A stretch of DNA of 38,224 nucleotides from an uncultured Crocinitomix sp. (GTDB lineage: Bacteria; Bacteroidota; Bacteroidia; Flavobacteriales_D; Crocinitomicaceae), in the NCBI GenBank assembly GCA_905478225.1, contig CAJQHR010000046.1, forward strand, positions 1-38,224, read 5' to 3'. Position 1 is the first letter of the stretch, and each line of letters opens with the position of its first letter. A program made the position numbers and the translations under genes. The notes beneath the pieces are model-generated. The model was not told where the DNA came from. It made no database searches and saw only the letters and a list, made by a program, of their open reading frames with translations. Shown here one piece after another: positions 8,698-15,994 of this stretch.

Positions 8698-9693
8698 ATG
8701 TTTAAGAAAGGCTTGAAATTATACAGCATCTTTAAGTCAAAATGCCCGCATTGCCAAGAAGACGATTTTTTTGAAGGTTCTCGATTTAAAGCTAATGTGG
8801 CAGAAAAATGCAATGTTTGTGGCGAAAAATTTAGCAAAGAACCGGGTTTTTATCAGGGGTCATATTATGTAACGTATGCACTTGGAGTAGCTATTTTTGT
8901 TGCGGTTTGGGTAGCGAGTCGCGTTTTGTTTCCTGAAATGAGCATGCCGATATTGGCAACAATAATTGTTTCAGCTTTATTATTAATGACACCATTTTCA
9001 TATTATCTTTCGAAGATAATATGGGCAATTTTTTTTTCCGTTATAAACCACGAACAAAAAATGAGAGAACTACTTCTTGAGAATTACGAGCACCTTTTTG
9101 AGATTGAATTATTAGATGAAATCAAAAAAGTGGGGTATATAAAAAATATTCCGGAAGGAGATGTCATCATAAATATTGGCGATACTGTTCGAAATATGCC
9201 ACTATTGCTTGAAGGTGCCATAAAAGTATCTCGCTTGGATGACGACGGGGATGAATTATTGCTTTATTATCTGGAAAAAGGAGACGTTTGTGCCATGACA
9301 TTAACCTGCTGCACGGGAAATTCTATTAGTGAAATTCGCGCGGTTGCAGAAATGGATTCTAAAATAATCATGGTTCCCGTTCAAAAAATGGCAGACTGGG
9401 TACGTGATTATGAAACGTGGCGCACATTTGTTTTTGAAAGTTATAATTCAAGATTCAAAGAAATGCTAGAGGCCATTGATAACTTGGCGTTTTTAAACAT
9501 GCATGAACGAGTACTCAAATATTTAAAGCATAAAGTGATCGTAACAAAAGACACCTTCTTGTACGTCACGCATCAAACAATTGCTTATGATTTACACACG
9601 TCTCGTGTGGTTATTTCAAGAATTCTAAAGAGTTTAGAAAAGGAAGGTAAATTGAAATTAGATCGCAACAAGATCGAATTTCTTGATTTTTAA
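8698..9693 (+). CDS. DUF983 zinc-membrane domain fused to CRP/FNR regulator
   Basis: The reading frame joins two proteins that are normally separate. Residues 1-115 are DUF983: a zinc ribbon with C16-x2-C19 and C38-x2-C41, then two membrane helices (about 57-77 and 85-110). Residues 122-331 are a complete CRP/FNR regulator: a cyclic-nucleotide-like beta roll, a cysteine cluster C198-x5-C204-C205, a dimer helix, and a winged helix whose recognition helix contains TSRVVISRILK. Met122 (9061) is a natural start for a free 210-residue regulator. The join depends on a run of nine T at 9029-9037: with ten T, DUF983 would end at 9078-9080 with a family-like RYK tail and the two genes would overlap. 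A membrane-tethered regulator, a sequence error, or slippage are all possible. Operator 1 lies upstream. Confidence 0.8.
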   Translation: MFKKGLKLYSIFKSKCPHCQEDDFFEGSRFKANVAEKCNVCGEKFSKEPGFYQGSYYVTYALGVAIFVAVWVASRVLFPEMSMPILATIIVSALLLMTPFSYYLSKIIWAIFFSVINHEQKMRELLLENYEHLFEIELLDEIKKVGYIKNIPEGDVIINIGDTVRNMPLLLEGAIKVSRLDDDGDELLLYYLEKGDVCAMTLTCCTGNSISEIRAVAEMDSKIIMVPVQKMADWVRDYETWRTFVFESYNSRFKEMLEAIDNLAFLNMHERVLKYLKHKVIVTKDTFLYVTHQTIAYDLHTSRVVISRILKSLEKEGKLKLDRNKIEFLDF

Positions 9694-9703
9694 TTACTGC
9701 AGA

Positions 9704-10522
9704 ATGAACCTATTCATTTTAATTAAGAATAACAGTTTGGATCCTTCCATTGTGAATTTTTCTAGCTCGCTATTTAACGGCACTGAGACCAAAATTCATT
9801 TATTAAATATTGTTCCAGCGAATGGAGAAGTACCCCTTCAAATGAATGGAAGAATATTGGAAAACTGTACAGAGTTTGATTTGTCTCACTATGAAAAACA
9901 AGCCGAAACGAACTTGACATATCTAAACAGTATTAAAGCCGATTTAATAGTTGAGCGTCATTCGTATGCCGGAAATGAAATTAGCATTTTAAAGGATTAT
10001 ATTAAAACACATCAAATTAATGTGATTGTTGGGGGAGCACATAAAACAACCGCAAGGGAGAATGCTTTTGTCAAAACATACCCATCAAGGATAATTGAAA
10101 ATACGGAATTACCGTATTTAACAATTAAATGTAATCGAGATAATTTCACCCCCGAAAGAATTGCCTTAATTGGCGATTTCACGGCTCCGACTGTTGAAAA
10201 TTTTGAAGTAATTAAAGCGCTTGCTACACGTCATCAAAGTGAATTTACATTGGTGAAATTCCATACACCAAGCGATAAAAGATCCGAAGTTGATATTTAT
10301 AAAATGATGCAAGCATTTGCAGATGCCAATAAGCTCACTGCCAACCTAAAAATTATTCGCAGTACTGGTAAAGAAAGCGGAGTTTCAGAATTGCATAAAG
10401 ACGGATTAACGGATTTAATTGTCGTTGCAAGAACACATAAATCAACCTTTTTTAAACTATTTAATCAGGGTGAACAAGCGAACATTGTCAACCATGTGTA
10501 CGCACCAATTTTTATTTATTAG
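9704..10522 (+). CDS. Universal stress protein family protein
   Basis: 272 residues from the ATG at 9704, ten bases after the regulator stop. The chain is two alpha/beta USP-like halves: about 1-145 (starting MNLFILIKNN, with a hydrophobic strand and the HQINVIVGGAHK segment) and about 148-272 (starting ERIALIGDFTAPTVENF, ending with DLIVVARTHKS). The classical G-x2-G-x9-G-[ST] ATP-binding motif is not evident in either half, so nucleotide binding is uncertain. It is co-transcribed with the regulator and the YeeE/YedE gene (three-base gap downstream), which ties it to the sulfur island; its exact role there is unknown. Confidence 0.75.
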   Translation: MNLFILIKNNSLDPSIVNFSSSLFNGTETKIHLLNIVPANGEVPLQMNGRILENCTEFDLSHYEKQAETNLTYLNSIKADLIVERHSYAGNEISILKDYIKTHQINVIVGGAHKTTARENAFVKTYPSRIIENTELPYLTIKCNRDNFTPERIALIGDFTAPTVENFEVIKALATRHQSEFTLVKFHTPSDKRSEVDIYKMMQAFADANKLTANLKIIRSTGKESGVSELHKDGLTDLIVVARTHKSTFFKLFNQGEQANIVNHVYAPIFIY

Positions 10523-10525
10523 TTT

Positions 10526-11086
10526 ATGATAGATGCAATTCTTCAACCATGGCCTTGGTATGTTTCAGGCCCTTTAATCGCATTGGTGATGTTATTTTTA
10601 CTGCTTACGGGAAAAAACTTTGGCATGTCGTCCAATTTACGAACTATGTGCAGCATTGGGGGGGCAGGTAAAGTGGCTGATTTTTTCAAGTTTGATTGGA
10701 AACGCCAAGTTTGGAATTTAATGGTGGTGGTTGGTGCGGTTGCGGGGGGCTTTGTTGCGGCGCATTTCTTGTCGGCTGATACGGTAATAGATCTCAATCA
10801 AGATACGGTTGTTGCGCTTGAATCTTCAGGGTTTATTAATCCTGGAGAAAAATATGTGCCTGATGAAATTTATGGTTGGGAAGCCGTAACATCCTTTAAA
10901 GGGTTAATGATTTTAATAGTTGGAGGTTTATTTATTGGTTTTGGAACAAGATGGGCTGGAGGGTGTACTTCTGGTCATGCCATTAGTGGTTTAAGTAATT
11001 TGCAATTACCTTCTCTTATTGCTGTAATCGGCTTTTTTATTGGTGGCATTGTCATGACTTTTTTTATACTCCCTTATCTTCTCTAA
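10526..11086 (+). CDS. YeeE/YedE family sulfur transporter, N-terminal half
   Basis: An integral membrane protein of 186 residues with about four to five helices. The family's cysteine-bearing loops are present: TMCSIGGAGK (about 42) and RWAGGCTSGHAISGLSNLQ (about 150). Family members of the YeeE/TsuA type import thiosulfate by passing it along conserved cysteines. Here the transporter is split in two: this gene carries the first half and the next gene (DUF6691) the second, an arrangement common in Bacteroidota and Proteobacteria. It starts three bases after the universal stress gene, so it is in the operon driven by operator 1. Confidence 0.88.
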   Translation: MIDAILQPWPWYVSGPLIALVMLFLLLTGKNFGMSSNLRTMCSIGGAGKVADFFKFDWKRQVWNLMVVVGAVAGGFVAAHFLSADTVIDLNQDTVVALESSGFINPGEKYVPDEIYGWEAVTSFKGLMILIVGGLFIGFGTRWAGGCTSGHAISGLSNLQLPSLIAVIGFFIGGIVMTFFILPYLL

Positions 11087-11108
11087 TACCCCAAAAGCAA
11101 CATAACAA

Positions 11109-11522
11109 ATGAAATATTTAAAATTTATAGCAATCGGATTCGTATTTGGTATTATCATGTATAAGTCGCAGGCTGTATCTTGGTTTCGCATATATGAAAT
11201 GTTCCGTTTTGAAGCCTTTCACATGTATGGTATTATCAGTTCGGCTTTAATGCTTGGAATTGCTTTTGTGCAAATCATTAAAAGAAGAAACATTAAGAAC
11301 ATTTACGGTGAAGAAATTCAGTTCACACCAAAAGCAAAGTCGGTTACTCGTTATCTATTGGGTGGCGGAATTTTTGGTTTAGGTTGGGCCTTGGCTGGAG
11401 CATGCCCCGGACCCATGTACGTGCTTATTGGGGCCGGGGCGTATTCGATTTTAATTGTGCTTGCGGCAGCAATATTGGGCACTTTTTTATATGGACTAGT
11501 CAGAAGTAAGTTGCCGCATTAA
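11109..11522 (+). CDS. DUF6691 / YeeE-YedE second half
   Basis: 137 residues with four hydrophobic helices. The signature GLGWALAGACPGPMYVLIGAGAY (about 95-117) carries the conserved cysteine of the second repeat of YeeE/YedE transporters. It presumably forms a heterodimeric sulfur-compound channel with the preceding gene product in the inner membrane. The gap to the previous gene is 22 bases with no promoter, so the two are in one operon. Operator 2 follows directly after the stop. Confidence 0.85.
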   Translation: MKYLKFIAIGFVFGIIMYKSQAVSWFRIYEMFRFEAFHMYGIISSALMLGIAFVQIIKRRNIKNIYGEEIQFTPKAKSVTRYLLGGGIFGLGWALAGACPGPMYVLIGAGAYSILIVLAAAILGTFLYGLVRSKLPH

Positions 11523-11534
11523 TCGTTTGTATGT

Positions 11535-11578
11535 GTAACAATTGTTGCTGCCATTTCCACCCAGCTTTATCAACTTTG
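11535..11578 (+). promoter_or_regulatory. CRP-type operator 2 and -7 box (TauE/SafE gene)
   Basis: GTAACAATTGTTGC at 11535-11548 differs from the palindrome at one base. A -7-like box, CAACTTTG, at 11571-11578 starts 29.5 bases from the centre, the same as at operator 1. The expected transcript start is about 15 bases before the ATG at 11598. Confidence 0.7.
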
Positions 11579-11597
11579 TATCAAATTATTTTATTGA

Positions 11598-12401
11598 ATG
11601 GAATTGGCAGAAATCTTAGGTTTTCTTGGGGCATTAATCATTGGAATTGTATTGGGTTTAATAGGCGGTGGCGGATCAACTTTAACCGTTCCAATTCTTG
11701 TTTATGTAATGGGTATTAGCCCCGTAATTGCTACTGCATATTCTCTTTTTGTTGTTGGTAGTTCAGCTCTTGTAGGTGCAATTATTAATGCTAAAAAGAG
11801 AATGGTTGATTTTCGAATGGGAATTGTATTTGCCATTCCTGCCTTCTTAGCCGTTTTCTTAACACGTAAATATTTGGTTCCCGCAATTCCAAATGAATTG
11901 TTTAGTGTAGGAGATTTTCTGGTCACAAAAGACATTGCAATAATGGTGTTTTTTGCCATCATAATGCTTTTAGCTTCCTATTTCATGATTAAAAAACGGA
12001 AGGATACAACCACCGAAGAGACCACCGTTCAATACAATTATCCATTTATAATTATCGAAGGAATTGTTGTTGGAGTTTTGACCGGAATCGTTGGGGCAGG
12101 GGGCGGATTTTTAATTATTCCTGCACTTGTGCTTTTTGCGAAATTGCCAATGAAAAAAGCAGTGGCCACATCATTATTAATCATTGCAGTCAAATCACTT
12201 ATCGGCTTTTTAGGAGACGTGCAAAACACTCGCATTGATTGTGTTTTTCTGTTAACCTTCACTGGAATATCAATCGTAGGAATTTTTATTGGACTCTATT
12301 TAAATAAATTTATTGATGGTAAAAAGCTCAAAAAAGCTTTCGGATGGTTTGTTTTGATTATGGCTATTTATATTATCCTAAATGAAGCCGTGTTGAGTTG
12401 A
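11598..12401 (+). CDS. TauE/SafE sulfite/sulfonate exporter family protein
   Basis: Inner-membrane transporter of 267 residues with about eight helices in two repeats. Each repeat begins with the family's glycine-rich motif: GLIGGGGSTLTVPILVYVMG (about 21-40) and GIVGAGGGFLIIPALVLFAKL (about 162-182). TauE/SafE proteins export sulfite or organosulfonates, or move other sulfur anions; the neighbouring sulfite dehydrogenase makes sulfite the best guess. It has its own operator and promoter (operator 2) but stands immediately downstream of the YeeE/YedE pair. A longer frame upstream of the ATG is not supported. Confidence 0.9.
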   Translation: MELAEILGFLGALIIGIVLGLIGGGGSTLTVPILVYVMGISPVIATAYSLFVVGSSALVGAIINAKKRMVDFRMGIVFAIPAFLAVFLTRKYLVPAIPNELFSVGDFLVTKDIAIMVFFAIIMLLASYFMIKKRKDTTTEETTVQYNYPFIIIEGIVVGVLTGIVGAGGGFLIIPALVLFAKLPMKKAVATSLLIIAVKSLIGFLGDVQNTRIDCVFLLTFTGISIVGIFIGLYLNKFIDGKKLKKAFGWFVLIMAIYIILNEAVLS

Positions 12402-12419
12402 TCTATCATTTGAAATAGG

Positions 12420-12463
12420 GTAACAATTGTTACTGATAAAGGGTTTCAAATGAAATACATTTG
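12420..12463 (+). promoter_or_regulatory. CRP-type operator 3 and -7 box (rhodanese gene)
   Basis: GTAACAATTGTTAC at 12420-12433 is a perfect palindrome. TACATTTG at 12456-12463 is a perfect TAnnTTTG -7 box, again starting 29.5 bases from the palindrome centre. It drives the rhodanese gene at 12528. Confidence 0.85.
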
Positions 12464-12527
12464 TACCAGCAATAAGTTAAATTACCTTTTTTGAACAACA
12501 AAGAAGGATAAAAAAAGAGAAATAAAA

Positions 12528-12824
12528 ATGGGATTTTTAGATAAATTAAGAGGAGCACTAGTTGGAGAACAGGTTGATTATTCAGCTCTAATTAAAGATG
12601 GTGCAGTAGTAGTAGATGTGCGCACAAAGGAAGAATTTAGATCTGGGCATGTGAAAGGGAGTAAAAACTTTCCGCTTCAGACTTTAGGGAATAAAGTGAA
12701 AGAATTAAAAGGAAAAACAGTGGTTTTAGTTTGCAGATCTGGCGCAAGAGCGAGTCAAGCTCAGCGTATGCTAGCAAACAATGGAATTACAGCGCACAAT
12801 GCAGGTGCGTGGCAAAATATTTAA
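12528..12824 (+). CDS. Single-domain rhodanese
   Basis: A 98-residue cytosolic sulfurtransferase. The rhodanese fold is complete: VVVDVRTKEEFRSGHVKGS at about 27-45 and the active-site loop CRSGARAS with catalytic Cys69. Such short rhodaneses carry sulfane sulfur as a Cys-persulfide between donors such as thiosulfate or glutathione persulfide and acceptors. There is no signal peptide. It has its own operator/promoter (operator 3) and is followed by a terminator at 12943-12981, so it is probably a single-gene transcript. Confidence 0.92.
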   Translation: MGFLDKLRGALVGEQVDYSALIKDGAVVVDVRTKEEFRSGHVKGSKNFPLQTLGNKVKELKGKTVVLVCRSGARASQAQRMLANNGITAHNAGAWQNI

Positions 12825-12885
12825 GCTTATAGTTTACAACGAAGAGAAGGAAAAAGTTAATAACGATTAACGAGGCGAGATGGGT

Positions 12886-12935
12886 GTTAGTTGGCCATAG
12901 TTTTTAGTTTAGAATAATTTTGATGTCCAACTAAC
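12886..12935. repeat. Inverted repeat in the 3' region of the rhodanese transcript
   Basis: GTTAGTTGG at 12886-12894 is repeated inverted as CCAACTAAC at 12927-12935, extended by one T/A pair (12885 and 12936), with a loop of about 32 bases. It precedes the terminator. It might form a structured 3' UTR; no function is known. Confidence 0.4.
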
Positions 12936-12942
12936 AAAAATT

Positions 12943-12981
12943 ATCCGCTCTGTATGCCTTTGGTGTAAGGGCGGATTTTTT
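12943..12981 (+). terminator. Rho-independent terminator after rhodanese gene
   Basis: The stem ATCCGCTCT (12943-12951) pairs with AGGGCGGAT (12968-12976), nine pairs including one G-U, and is followed by a run of six T (12976-12981). It separates the 12528 rhodanese from the lipoprotein rhodanese at 13003. Confidence 0.8.
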
Positions 12982-13002
12982 AACTTTATAAAAAAAAAGA
13001 AA

Positions 13003-13431
13003 ATGAAAACAATTTTTATAGGATTATTGGCAAGTGCTTTTGTGTTGATGTCATGCGCACAAACGGAGTCAACAAATGGCCAAACCTCTTCTTCAAATGA
13101 TACTCATCCTGTTGAAAATCAGGTTGAAACTTCAGCTGAGGTCAAACGCGTTACGAAAGCTGAGTTTAAGACTTTTTTAGCAGAAAATGCTAACGCCCAA
13201 TTAATTGATGTACGAACGCCGGGTGAATTTGGATCGGGCGCAATTGAAGGAGCCGAGAATATCGATTATAATGATGCTAATTTTGAAAGTAACATCAATA
13301 ACCTTGACAAAAATGCACCGGTCTTAATTTATTGTAGAAGTGGCAATAGAAGCTCTAAGGCGCTTAAGATATTTGAGGCAAATGGATTTACACACGTTCT
13401 TGAATTAGAGGGCGGTTATTTAAACTGGTAA
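13003..13431 (+). CDS. Rhodanese-domain lipoprotein
   Basis: 142 residues. The signal ends in lipobox LMSC (Cys18), so the protein is anchored in the periplasm or outer membrane. After a Ser/Asn/Glu-rich linker (about 20-46), a full rhodanese domain follows: LIDVRTPGEFGSGAIEGAENI at about 67-87 and the active loop YCRSGNRSS with Cys111. It would act on sulfane sulfur outside the cytoplasm. It overlaps the next gene by one base (stop TAA, start ATG), so translation is coupled. Unlike the other units of the island, no GTAACA-type operator is visible in front of it. Confidence 0.9.
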   Translation: MKTIFIGLLASAFVLMSCAQTESTNGQTSSSNDTHPVENQVETSAEVKRVTKAEFKTFLAENANAQLIDVRTPGEFGSGAIEGAENIDYNDANFESNINNLDKNAPVLIYCRSGNRSSKALKIFEANGFTHVLELEGGYLNW

Positions 13432-13673
13432 TGAAGGACGCTTTAAAATCATCTTGGATGCTCTTCGGCATTGCATCCTTAACATTAGGTTTAGCACCTT
13501 TTACACCCGAGCCGCATTTATGGGGTAAAATAAAATGGATACTTGGTGGAGCAGAAGGAATGCAGCCAGTTGACTGGTTCGACTTTTTAATGCACGGCGC
13601 ACCTTGGATCCTTTTAATTATTTCTGGTGTACTCCATTTAAAAGACGGATTAACAAAAACGACCGAAGTATAG
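13431..13673 (+). CDS. Small two-helix membrane protein
   Basis: 80 residues with two hydrophobic segments (about 8-24 and 56-68) around a short loop containing PHLWGKIKWILGGAEG. No named family is recognised with confidence, though similar small proteins accompany rhodaneses in Bacteroidota. It is translationally coupled to the rhodanese lipoprotein by a one-base overlap, which suggests a joint role at the inner membrane. A strong terminator follows. Confidence 0.75.
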   Translation: MKDALKSSWMLFGIASLTLGLAPFTPEPHLWGKIKWILGGAEGMQPVDWFDFLMHGAPWILLIISGVLHLKDGLTKTTEV

Positions 13674-13692
13674 ATTTAACAATGATTGATTT

Positions 13693-13729
13693 AATAACCG
13701 TTCTCTTTTAGAGGGCGGTTATTTTTTTT
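13693..13729 (+). terminator. Rho-independent terminator
   Basis: A 13-pair stem (13693-13705 with 13711-13723, two G-U pairs) with a five-base loop, followed by a run of eight T. It ends the 13003-13673 transcript. Confidence 0.9.
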
Positions 13730-14008
13730 GAACCCTTCTGAATCCTGAATAATATTTCAAGGGGTCGTTAATTAACTTCAGAATGTGCACAATGTCCAGT
13801 TATCATAGTATTCAAAAACATCAGTCATGTTTATTTTCGAGTATAATGAAGCTTTCAGAGACTTTGGTTTGCTTGGTGGTAACTTCTGGAAGACCACAGA
13901 AGAACTTAAAAAAGACACCGTAGTTTTTGGTTGGTCGATAAGCCTTTTGAAGCATGAGTAAAAGGAACATGCGTAATGCTTCAATCTATCATTAAAAGAA
14001 TAGCGCTT
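13730..14008. other. Intergenic region with possible gene remnant
   Basis: About 280 bases between a terminator and the end of the rhodanese-hydroxylase gene. A 44-codon frame at 13827-13961 (+) begins MFIFEYNEAFRDFGLLGG and looks protein-like in composition but matches nothing I recognise. A 68-codon frame on the other strand covers the same bases and is less convincing. It may be the remnant of a lost gene. Confidence 0.3.
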
Positions 14009-15814
14009 TTATTTCTCGTCTGGCGTTTTTCTAAATCCAGAAAAAATCAATCCGAAAAATCCTTTCGGATATTTCTCAATCCCGTCAAAACCAAGGGTAA
14101 TATCTCGCCCACTTGATGGAATATAATTCTTACGAAAGATATAATCCCAGATACTAAATGAAATGCCAAAATTAACGCCGTAACGCCTGTTCTTTGGCAA
14201 TTCTTTAGCATGGTGCCAAATGTGCATTTTAGGATTGTTAAAGATGTATTTAAATGGCCCATAATCCCAGCCTACATTGGCATGATTGATATGTCCAATT
14301 GCTATTGAAATATAAAACACGATATAAGCCATTTCTGGAGTAAATCCTCCAATTAACATGACTGTAATATATTTCATTGGCGTGTAGAATACGTTCTCCA
14401 TCCAATGATAGCGTAAATGCCCTGCGAATCCCATCTCTTCAATGGAATGGTGTACCTTATGAAATCGCCATAAAAAGTCAAATCTATGCAATAATACGTG
14501 TGTAAACCATTGTATAAAATCTGTTGCTATAAAGAAAATGATAAGTTGTGCCCATACGGGTAAACTCCCTAAATCAATCAGCGCATAGGAAGTGGCATCT
14601 CCGCCAATTAAGTCATGGAAAAATTTCGCCGTAACTTCTGAAAAAGACATGAAAATGATCAACTTAAAAATATAAAAGTTGAAGAACATGAAAAAAGCAT
14701 CAATCCAAAAATCTTTGCGAATTCGAGGTTGATCTTTCCGCCATGGAAAAGCAATTTCTAATAACCACACGACTAGTGATAAGACCACTAATAGCCAAAA
14801 GTAGTTCACATACCAAGGGCTAACTTGAAATGTAATTTCGTTCCAGGTATAAGATGCGAAATTGCGAAACCCAGCCCAAAAAACTTCACCGTATGTAGCC
14901 ACATATTCTTCAACCGGCAACGCAACAACGCCTGTGTCAATTGCCAATTCGCTGTGGTAACCCCACTCAATCCAAGAGCCATCAAAATTCCCAACATTAG
15001 GGAAGTTTAAAACTTCGGAAAGCACGAATGCTGAAAATGCCGACCGCACGCCCGAATGACAATAAACGATAATCTCTTTGTCTTTTGTTATGCCTTTAGA
15101 TGCATAAAGTTCCGTTAATTCTGTTTCTGAAAGTAAGAGCTGATCACCATGATAATCAATATTTTCAGCCCAATCTATATGAATGCTGTTCGGAATTCTT
15201 CCTGCTTTAAAGGCGCCTTCTTTCTGAAACTTGCCTTCAAATTCATCCTTATTTCGAGTGTCGATTAATAGGATGTTCGGATTATCTACGGCGGCTTTCA
15301 TTTCCTCTAACTCAACCAATCTCACTTCATTTGTTGGGCTTGCGGAAAACGTGTATTCGGCGGCAGGTTGAACAGTGTTTATTGAATCAATCTGTGAATT
15401 TCGATCTCCCCATGCTTTAATTCCACCATCCAATAATTGAACGTTTTCGTGCCCATAATGAGTTAATACCCACCATAAACGACCGGCATCACTTCCCCCC
15501 TTATGGTCATACACAATTAAATGGTCTGCAGCTGAAAGTCCTAATGTGGTCATTAAGGCCTCCATTTTTTCACGACTTGCAATCAACCCATCAAAGGCGT
15601 CATCTCTTTTTGAAATATCGTTCCGAGTCACATGCAGCGCTCCAGCAATTGAATCTTCAAGAAACTTCTCGTCTTTTGAAATATCAATCACCACGTAATC
15701 CTGAAAATTCTGTAGTAAATCATCAGCAGAAATAACCGAAGACGAAGTGTTTTGCTCAAAACTAGTGCTTGTAATCAAAACTAGTCCAAAAAATAAGGAA
15801 AGGTATTTTTTCAT
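14009..15814 (-). CDS. Double rhodanese fused to fatty acid hydroxylase
   Basis: 601 residues in one frame. A signal peptide (1-20) is followed by two rhodanese domains of the mercaptopyruvate-sulfurtransferase type: about 27-145, with Asp103 where a cysteine would sit (inactive), and about 160-295, with the active loop YCHSGVRS and Cys252. A membrane helix (about 338-355) then leads into a membrane di-iron hydroxylase of the sterol desaturase/fatty acid hydroxylase family (about 370-590), with histidine boxes H439-x3-H443, H452-x2-HH456 and H531-x2-HH535. The rhodanese half is therefore probably periplasmic, whereas the histidine boxes of such hydroxylases usually face the cytoplasm. The gene is divergent from the sulfite dehydrogenase genes and shares operator 4 with them. 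The fusion is unusual; its substrate is unknown. Confidence 0.9.
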   Translation of the reverse strand: MKKYLSLFFGLVLITSTSFEQNTSSSVISADDLLQNFQDYVVIDISKDEKFLEDSIAGALHVTRNDISKRDDAFDGLIASREKMEALMTTLGLSAADHLIVYDHKGGSDAGRLWWVLTHYGHENVQLLDGGIKAWGDRNSQIDSINTVQPAAEYTFSASPTNEVRLVELEEMKAAVDNPNILLIDTRNKDEFEGKFQKEGAFKAGRIPNSIHIDWAENIDYHGDQLLLSETELTELYASKGITKDKEIIVYCHSGVRSAFSAFVLSEVLNFPNVGNFDGSWIEWGYHSELAIDTGVVALPVEEYVATYGEVFWAGFRNFASYTWNEITFQVSPWYVNYFWLLVVLSLVVWLLEIAFPWRKDQPRIRKDFWIDAFFMFFNFYIFKLIIFMSFSEVTAKFFHDLIGGDATSYALIDLGSLPVWAQLIIFFIATDFIQWFTHVLLHRFDFLWRFHKVHHSIEEMGFAGHLRYHWMENVFYTPMKYITVMLIGGFTPEMAYIVFYISIAIGHINHANVGWDYGPFKYIFNNPKMHIWHHAKELPKNRRYGVNFGISFSIWDYIFRKNYIPSSGRDITLGFDGIEKYPKGFFGLIFSGFRKTPDEK

Positions 15815-15837
15815 TGTGCCATTTTTACTTGAATTCC

Positions 15838-15911
15838 TAAAGTTAAGAAGCCCATTGCGGAATGAGTGTAACTATTGTTACTTAAAAATAAAAAAGAATT
15901 TCATTATTTTG
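15838..15911. promoter_or_regulatory. Divergent CRP-type operator 4 with two -7-like boxes
   Basis: GTAACTATTGTTAC at 15868-15881 (one mismatch to the palindrome) lies between the divergent hydroxylase-rhodanese and sulfite dehydrogenase genes. TTATTTTG at 15904-15911 (plus strand) and TAACTTAG at 15845-15838 (minus strand) each agree with TAnnTTTG at seven of eight positions. Both start exactly 29.5 bases from the palindrome centre. One site may therefore control both directions. Confidence 0.75.
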
Positions 15912-15994
15912 GTAAGCTAAACTCTAATCATCTCATTTAAAAGGTGTGATTCGTCAAAGATGAATATCATTTTAGTGGAGAAAAAGGAGTAATA

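Noticed and set aside
13778-13984. 68-codon minus-strand frame
   Set aside because: No start signal, no homology that I recognise, odd composition; it overlaps a more protein-like plus-strand fragment. Noted only as part of the intergenic region.
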